From DAIOFH01 sp036745875 (lineage in GTDB: Bacteria > Planctomycetota > SZUA-567), in NCBI GenBank assembly GCA_036745875.1, contig DAIOFH010000016.1:1-44203 (forward strand): a stretch of DNA of 44,203 nt. The letters run 5' to 3'. Below the pieces are notes generated by a model. It was not told where the DNA came from. It did not search any database and worked only from the letters and a program-made list of their open reading frames with translations. A program made the position numbers and the translations under genes. Below are positions 39,616 through 44,203 of this stretch, piece after piece. How positions within the stretch are numbered: the first letter of the stretch is position 1; every line of letters begins with the position of its first letter.

Positions 39616-41337
39616 TCACTCGAATTTGAGGTTGCTCTTGATGTCATACTGTTTCAGCTTCCGGTAGAGGGTCGCGGGGCTGATGCCGAGTTCGCGGGCG
39701 ATCTTGGCGCGAGGTCTGGAGGCAAGCGACTGGTCGTTCAGAGCCTTGACGATGAGGCGCTTTTCGCTGTTTTCCAGATTGTAATCGGGCTTCCGACGGC
39801 TTGAGAGCTTTTTTTGGAGCGCGGACGGCAGTTGCCCGAAGCCGATTTCGCCATCGTCCTGCTCGACCTGTCCCACAAGGAAGGTCATGGTATTTTCAAT
39901 TTCCCGGATGTTGCCGCGCCAGGGATAGTCAAGGAGCTTGGCCTGGAGACCCTTGGCAAGACGAAGATTTTTATGAGCCTGGCCGTTGGCGATAGCCAGG
40001 TAGTGGTTGGCAAGGAGGAGGATGTCCTTGCCGCGTTCGCGAACAGGCGGAATGAAAATCTGGTAGACTTCAAGGGAGTGATAGAGCTCTGGGTGGAAGT
40101 CGCCTTTTTCCGCCAGCGCTTCGAGGTCCTTCGATGTGCTGCAGATGATGCGGAAGCCGAGGTCGCGGGAGCGTTGCACCAGGGCAAGGACTATGCACTG
40201 GTTTTCCAGCGTCAGGTCGCTGACTTCGTCGACATAGACGGTGTTGCCGTCGAGGGCCTCGGACTGGAAAACATAACCTCCGCCATCCTGCGCGTCGACG
40301 CCGGGGGTGTCGTGACGGAGGAACTGCTGCAACTCGCTTCCGTGGGCGATGCGGATGAAGCGGTTGTTCCGCAATTGGCCTTCATTATGGATGGCGCGGG
40401 CAAGCACCTCCTTGCCGCTGGCGATTTCGCCGTGCAACAATACCGGAGTGAGATGGAACGCAACTTTGCGGCAGGCTTCGACCGTTTCCATGAAGGCGGG
40501 GCTTTCGCAAATAATGGTGTCGAAGGTGCAGTTGGCGTCGCCGCCAGGCAGGCTGCGGTTGGATTGGAGCGTTTTCAGGTCAGCGAAAACGAAAATGCGG
40601 CGGCGGGCCGCCGGGTCTTCCGCGCCCACCTCGTGGACTTCCCCGATAAGGCGGAAGCGGGTCGTGCGAATCTTAGCCTGGAATTCCGAGGTGCCGGTGG
40701 TGGTCTTGACGTGGGTGACCGAAAACAGGCCTTCGCGCGCCAGCGACTGGATTTGCCTGAATGTGCTGCCAAGAATGTTTTCGCCGCGCTTGTTGATGAA
40801 GTGGACAAGGTTGTCACCGTCCAGCACCATCGCGCCGTCCTTCACTGTGTTGACGAGTTGCTGGAGGAGGCGATTCTGTTGCTCGTGGCGATTCCTGTCG
40901 CGATACTGGCGGATACGGGTGCTGATGGCATCGGCAATTGTTTTCATGAAGAGTGAGACACGATCCTGCTCGGCGTGAAGCTGGCGACTCTGCTCCTGGG
41001 AGCGAGCCGTGATACTAAGGACGCCAGCTACTTTTCCCTCGTCCCATATTGGAAACAGCAACCTCGCGAAATTGCCGCAGTAGGGCCGGTTCGGACAGCT
41101 TTTGCAGGGCTCCTCTTGAGGCGGGTAGAAGCGGAGGACGGTATCCCTGGTTTTTAGGCTTATTTCGGCAAGATGGCTGTATTTGTTCGTTTTGCCGAAG
41201 TCATTTCCGTAGCGGCCGGTGCCGATGACGCGAATCAGCCTGTCGTCGACCAGGTCGATGTCGACGGTGTAGAATGCTTCTATGACCCGGACGAAACTCT
41301 GCATTTCGTCACTGATAGCCAACAAGTTCGACTGCAT
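39616..41337 (-). CDS. Sigma-54-activator-like AAA+ regulator lacking the GAFTGA loop
   Basis: Transcription regulator of about 573 residues. Start chosen at ATG 41337 behind GGGAG (ATG 41352 is the alternative); the frame extends to 41418, but that lies upstream of the predicted promoter. The N-terminal sensor has Cys78, Cys81 and Cys87 (PCKSCPNRPYCGNF) before a GAF-like stretch PIWDEGKVAGVLSITA. A PAS-like region lies at ~160-255. The AAA+ domain (~275-500) has Walker A GEIASGKE and Walker B VYVDEVSDL; LYHSLEVYQIFIPPVRERGKDI is typical. The GAFTGA loop that touches sigma-54 is absent. A Fis-type helix-turn-helix (ARELGISPATLYRKLKQYDI) ends the protein. Confidence 0.88.
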   Translation of the reverse strand: MQSNLLAISDEMQSFVRVIEAFYTVDIDLVDDRLIRVIGTGRYGNDFGKTNKYSHLAEISLKTRDTVLRFYPPQEEPCKSCPNRPYCGNFARLLFPIWDEGKVAGVLSITARSQEQSRQLHAEQDRVSLFMKTIADAISTRIRQYRDRNRHEQQNRLLQQLVNTVKDGAMVLDGDNLVHFINKRGENILGSTFRQIQSLAREGLFSVTHVKTTTGTSEFQAKIRTTRFRLIGEVHEVGAEDPAARRRIFVFADLKTLQSNRSLPGGDANCTFDTIICESPAFMETVEACRKVAFHLTPVLLHGEIASGKEVLARAIHNEGQLRNNRFIRIAHGSELQQFLRHDTPGVDAQDGGGYVFQSEALDGNTVYVDEVSDLTLENQCIVLALVQRSRDLGFRIICSTSKDLEALAEKGDFHPELYHSLEVYQIFIPPVRERGKDILLLANHYLAIANGQAHKNLRLAKGLQAKLLDYPWRGNIREIENTMTFLVGQVEQDDGEIGFGQLPSALQKKLSSRRKPDYNLENSEKRLIVKALNDQSLASRPRAKIARELGISPATLYRKLKQYDIKSNLKFE

Positions 41338-41381
41338 TTTCGGCTCCCGCATCCATATATACCTAATACACCGCCTTCCCA

Positions 41382-41410
41382 AGTATAATTCAATTACAGC
41401 ACCGCGTCCA
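41382..41410 (-). promoter_or_regulatory. Promoter of the AAA+ regulator gene
   Basis: TGGACG (41410-41405), 17-base spacer, TATACT (41387-41382) on the minus strand. Transcription near 41375 leaves a short leader to ATG 41352 or 41337 and rules out the furthest upstream start. Confidence 0.6.
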
Positions 41411-41628
41411 GTCTGCAAAGCATTGTCTTTGAAATTCTCTCAAAATGAGAAACTCATCGCAATGTGATAGTCTGGAGAGCCATTTTAGCCGCTATTTCGA
41501 AATTTCTTTCGATGTGCTTGAAAACGTTATTTTCCCGCATAAACTGAAGTTGTCGAAAGAAGAAAATTCCTAGACTGCAGGACTGGACAAAGAAGGAACA
41601 GGAAGAGAGCAAGAAAAAGGAGAAAATC

Positions 41629-41802
41629 ATGTTTACTACAAGAGATACCCGCTGGCAGCTGATAATTGCAACCGCTCTTCTCGGTGCGTTGATTCTTGCC
41701 TTGGGATACCGGATCGCCGTCCCCGGCGTTGACGGGTTGGATTTTTCCACAACCCCGCTCCAGCAAGAGTACCTGATGCGGTTTTCCGGGACAGGGAAGT
41801 AG
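41629..41802 (+). CDS. Small single-helix membrane protein (57 residues)
   Basis: ATG 41629 is preceded by AAAAAGGAGAAAATC, a near-perfect Shine-Dalgarno with seven-base spacing. The product starts MFTTRDTRWQLIIATALLGA, has one hydrophobic helix (about residues 10-26) and ends with a ~30-residue hydrophilic tail finishing FSGTGK. The basic residues before the helix suggest that the N-terminus is cytoplasmic. No homologue is known to me. It is not part of any obvious operon; the AAA+ regulator is divergent on the left and the lipoprotein gene lies to the right. Confidence 0.7.
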   Translation: MFTTRDTRWQLIIATALLGALILALGYRIAVPGVDGLDFSTTPLQQEYLMRFSGTGK

Positions 41803-42081
41803 CGCCGTGAAGCGTTGCGTCGATTTGGACAACAAATTCCGCCCTGAAAACGATACGTCTGACTGATCGGTGCGCGACCATGATGGCCGCGACCGCCGCC
41901 ACCCGCGAAAATACGTATCGCGCGGAAATGGGGTTGTCCGCCGTCCTGTCCACACTACCTTCAAGCGAACATTTTGGAGCACCGCCGGGTCCCGGCGGTG
42001 CTTCCGTGTTCTTTGCACAGGAAGAAGCGCCCACATTTTTCGAAAAGAGTTGAAATTGCGAATGAACGGGAAATAGAATTG
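41803..42081. other. Intergenic stretch with a strong hairpin, no supported gene
   Basis: GCACCGCCGG (41979-41988), loop GTC, CCGGCGGTGC (41992-42001) is a perfect 10-bp stem followed by TTCCGTGTTCTTT. It may be an imperfect terminator for the small membrane protein transcript. A 57-codon frame starting at 41879 runs through the hairpin but has no ribosome-binding site and is not annotated. Confidence 0.6.
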
Positions 42082-42110
42082 TTGACTTGCCAATGATATT
42101 TATCTATTAT
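42082..42110 (+). promoter_or_regulatory. Promoter of the small lipoprotein gene
   Basis: TTGACT (42082-42087), 17-base spacer, TATTAT (42105-42110): a near-consensus sigma-70 promoter with a predicted start at about 42117. Confidence 0.75.
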
Positions 42111-42163
42111 TTACAGCGATACGAATTTCTAATAATTTTTATAAAAAAATGGAGACTCCTTCG

Positions 42164-42520
42164 ATGCGTTCACTGTTTTTGGCGTTGGCCTGTTCATTGC
42201 TGGTCGCGTTCACCCTTTCCGGTTGCGGAATCAAGCGCCCACCGGCAAACACCTTCCCCGGCTCCGACTCCTACAGCACCCGTGTCGAATCCTTCAAGAT
42301 CACGCCGCAGCAGGCCTACCAGATCGCCTACGAGGAAGCGCAGACCGACCGCCAACTGCACTTCGTTTCCAAGAAGCCGACGGTGATAGCCAAGCGGTGG
42401 TATGTTTTCAGCGTTCCGCAGGCCTCGGGAGCCAGCCTCCAGGGCTATCACGTCAACGGCGACAACGGCGAGGTCAAGTTCGTCAACGAAAAGAAAACGG
42501 TCCAGAACCTGGGACGCTGA
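42164..42520 (+). CDS. Small lipoprotein of unknown function
   Basis: 118 residues from ATG 42164, nine bases after GGAG; an ATG at 42149 overlaps that site and is less likely. The signal peptide MRSLFLALACSLLVAFTLSG ends in a lipobox (LSGC), so the mature protein should be lipidated. The rest contains ITPQQAYQIAYEEAQTDRQ and a beta-rich part ending VKFVNEKKTVQNLGR, somewhat like a PepSY-type small fold, which is only a guess. The 3' end overlaps the converging truncated oxidoreductase by 38 bases. Confidence 0.82.
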   Translation: MRSLFLALACSLLVAFTLSGCGIKRPPANTFPGSDSYSTRVESFKITPQQAYQIAYEEAQTDRQLHFVSKKPTVIAKRWYVFSVPQASGASLQGYHVNGDNGEVKFVNEKKTVQNLGR

Positions 42521-43265
42521 CGGCGACCAAGCCGTGGATGTTTTTTCCCGCAGTTCCCGAGAGGGAAAAATACGCCCCTTTGCACGGGTAGAGAGCCAAG
42601 CCGCAGGCGTCCGCGTCCAACCCGGCAAACGACATGATCCTTTGCGCCGAAAGTCCAGCCGCATTGACTACAATCCGCGTTCTTACCGCATTCTCCCCTT
42701 CGACATCGGTGAAAAGTACGGTCCAGCCGTCATTTTCCTGCCGAAGCCCATGGACGATGGAGGCGAATAACAATGTCGCGCCGTGGTTTTCCGCATCCTT
42801 TGCCAGCGCATTCATAAAGCCGTGGGCGTCGATAATGCCCGTTTCAAACGAAAGCAATCCCGCCATCGCCCTGATGTTCGGCTCGCGCTTGCGGATTTCC
42901 TCAACCGTGGCGCGGCGAAAATTCTCGACGCCGTTTGCCTCTCCGCGGGCGAGGATGCGATCCAATTCCTCCTGCTCCTCGGAATTGACGGCTATTATCA
43001 GCTTGCCGCTTTTTTTGTAGTGCACACGATGCTTGTCCGCGAAATCGTATGTCATACGCCTGCCATGAACGGAAAGCCGGGCTTTCAGCGAGTCTGTCGC
43101 ATAATACATGCCGCCATGGATGACTTCGCTGTTGCGGGCTGATGTTTCGCGTCCCGCCGTTTCATGACGCTCGAGGAGAAGGACTTCCTTTCCCCCTTCC
43201 GCCGCTTCCCGCGCAACGGCGAGCCCGACGACCCCGCCGCCGATGACCACAACATCAAAATCCAT
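42483..43265 (-). pseudogene. C-terminally truncated FAD-dependent oxidoreductase (LhgO/DAO type)
   Basis: The N-terminal two thirds of a D-amino-acid-oxidase-fold enzyme resembling L-2-hydroxyglutarate dehydrogenase/oxidase. Start chosen at ATG 43265 (MDFDVVVIGGGVVGLAVARE), which holds the FAD-binding GxGxxG; a TTG six codons upstream is weaker. ETSARNSEVIHGGMYYATDS and VVNAAGLSAQRIMSFAGLDA follow. The protein stops at 260 residues just after the KGAYFSLSG segment, whereas relatives are about 370-400 and continue with the C-terminal FAD-contacting part. Homology appears to end near 42530, close to the lipoprotein stop codon. Probably non-functional, though a short form cannot be excluded. 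Confidence 0.75.
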
Positions 43266-43770
43266 TGGTTTTCCCGCTGCCAAAGGCTTCTTCGAAGAAA
43301 GGTAGAAGCTTTTCGTGCGATTCTTCCAATGCCTGCGGCACCACCCTGACGTCGGCGAAAACAGGCATAAAGTTCACGTCGCCGTTCCATCTCGGCACTA
43401 TGTGGATGTGCAGATGATCCAGGACACCCGCTCCAGCAACCTTGCCCTGGTTGATACCGACATTGAATCCTTCCGGGTTGAACGCTTTGGCAAGCGCCTT
43501 TTTCGCCAGGACAGCGGTCTTCCAAAGATCCAATCCTTCATCATCATCGGTCGCGTCCATCACCCCGATATGGCGATTCGGTGCAACCATCAAATGCCCA
43601 TTTGAATACGGATAGCGGTTGAGCATGACAAAACATTTATCACTACGGGCCAGAAGCAAATGTTCCTTTTCCTTGCCCTTCTCTGCCAATGCGTTGCAGA
43701 AAAAACAACCTTCCCGCGCACCACTTGCCCCAATATAGGTCATTCGCCAAGGCGCCCATAGCAGTTTCAT
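43255..43770 (-). CDS. HIT-family nucleotide hydrolase/phosphorylase
   Basis: 171 residues with the histidine triad His119-x-His121-x-His123 (DHLHIHIVPRWNGD), which binds and cleaves nucleotide phosphates. CFFC (Cys22/Cys25) suggests a zinc site, as in several HIT proteins similar to Ap4A phosphorylase. NRYPYSNGHLMVAPNRHIG is also a family pattern. ATG 43770 follows GGGAGACGAAG. It overlaps the start of the oxidoreductase by 11 bases, so the two were probably co-transcribed. Exact substrate unknown. Confidence 0.93.
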   Translation of the reverse strand: MKLLWAPWRMTYIGASGAREGCFFCNALAEKGKEKEHLLLARSDKCFVMLNRYPYSNGHLMVAPNRHIGVMDATDDDEGLDLWKTAVLAKKALAKAFNPEGFNVGINQGKVAGAGVLDHLHIHIVPRWNGDVNFMPVFADVRVVPQALEESHEKLLPFFEEAFGSGKTNGF

Positions 43771-44203
43771 CTTCGTCTCCCTTTTTTATTTTTTATTGTC
43801 GCCTACGATATGGTTTATAATCTTCTATTGTATGCAAAAGTCAGGTAAACTCAACCATCAATCGAGTGCATGCAAAATATGAATATCACCCATATTTCTA
43901 TGATAATAAAACATATTTTGTCATTATAAGCGTCTTCTTTTTTTTACCGAATGAGAAAGGTATTATTTTGACATTTTCAGGTAGACATATCCAGTTTTAT
44001 CAAGTACAATTATCTTTGTTGCTAAACATATTTAGTAGCAAGTAAAAAATGCTCACAACTTGTACTGCTATCTTATCCCGCACTAATATGTTAGCATTTA
44101 TTGTTTGCGAGTGATAATATCAATTCAATCTTCAATCTTAATCGTCGTGATTTTTGCTATACTATTATATATTGATAAAAATGGCTGGAGCAGGTATTAG
44201 CTA
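43771..44203. other. AT-rich intergenic region at the window end
   Basis: About 430 bases without a supported gene. It contains the HIT gene leader (minus strand) and several forward promoter-like words, such as TTGACA at 43967 without a partner and TATACT at 44158-44163. TTGCTA and TAGCAA form a small inverted repeat around 44020. A forward frame opens with ATG at 44181 and runs off the window (MAGAGIS), without a ribosome-binding site, so it is not called. Confidence 0.6.

Noticed and set aside
41879..42052. 57-codon frame starting with two ATG codons between the small membrane protein and the lipoprotein
   Set aside because: No ribosome-binding site, and it runs through a perfect 10-bp hairpin that looks like a terminator.
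44181..44203. Possible start of a gene at the right edge (MAGAGIS...)
   Set aside because: Only seven codons visible, no ribosome-binding site; cannot be judged from this window.
1..44203. tRNA or rRNA genes, CRISPR arrays, insertion sequences with transposase, prophage
   Set aside because: Read through for these; no cloverleaf or rRNA-like sequence, no regularly spaced direct repeats, and no transposase or phage structural gene was recognised.

Overview
The window comes from the chromosome of a Gram-negative, probably anaerobic bacterium of moderate GC content. Envelope genes (an LptF/LptG-type permease, lipoproteins, LysM protein, DapF) point to a diderm. The set also includes a McsA/McsB protein-arginine kinase pair, a hexulose-phosphate synthase-RraA fusion, a C_GCAxxG_C_C protein, and an S10-spc-alpha cluster lacking L30 and S4. 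That mix fits the PVC group (Lentisphaerota/Kiritimatiellota-like) better than Proteobacteria or Firmicutes. This placement is inference from gene content and has not been tested by phylogeny.

Region 1 (62-15118, minus strand) is a large ribosomal protein cluster, read from rplD (L4) to rplQ (L17): L4, L23, L2, S19, L22, S3, L16, L29, S17, L14, L24, L5, S14, S8, L6, L18, [extra gene], S5, L15, SecY, Map, IF-1, L36, S13, S11, RpoA, L17. It starts at L4 behind a good promoter and a ~300-nt leader that contains a terminator-like hairpin; S10 and L3 are not upstream. L30 and S4 are missing from their usual slots. Three things interrupt the cluster: related inverted repeats in the L6/L18 and S17/L14 gaps, and, between L18 and S5, a 113-residue ORF with a Nif11-type (RiPP precursor) leader ending in a double glycine. 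S5 carries an RG/RGG-rich N-terminal tail, and L24 has a loop insertion plus a zinc ribbon.

Region 2 (15139-22633) begins with a minus-strand dGTPase-family HD hydrolase, divergent from a HigBA-like toxin-antitoxin pair whose promoter contains a perfect 16-bp palindrome. Then follow xseA, an MgtC/SapB membrane protein, a C_GCAxxG_C_C protein, the HPS-RraA fusion with its own promoter, and mcsA-mcsB. Region 3 (22729-31398) holds a convergent lysS-AlkZ-like pair, then an LptF/G-like permease, a membrane-anchored two-LysM protein, dapF with a clear terminator, a promoter followed by a structured RNA element, and a divergent DnaA.

Region 4 (31419-43770) has a large secreted protein of unknown function, a Gfo/Idh/MocA dehydrogenase and an unusual response regulator. 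Next is a pyrimidine operon on the minus strand (pyrR-pyrB-pyrC, with a predicted antiterminator/terminator switch between pyrR and pyrB), then adk with its own promoter and a sigma-54-activator-like regulator that lacks the GAFTGA loop. The end holds a one-helix small membrane protein, a small lipoprotein, a C-terminally truncated FAD oxidoreductase and a HIT hydrolase. The last 430 bases are AT-rich and show no convincing gene. The most unusual item is the Nif11-leader peptide gene embedded in the ribosomal operon.
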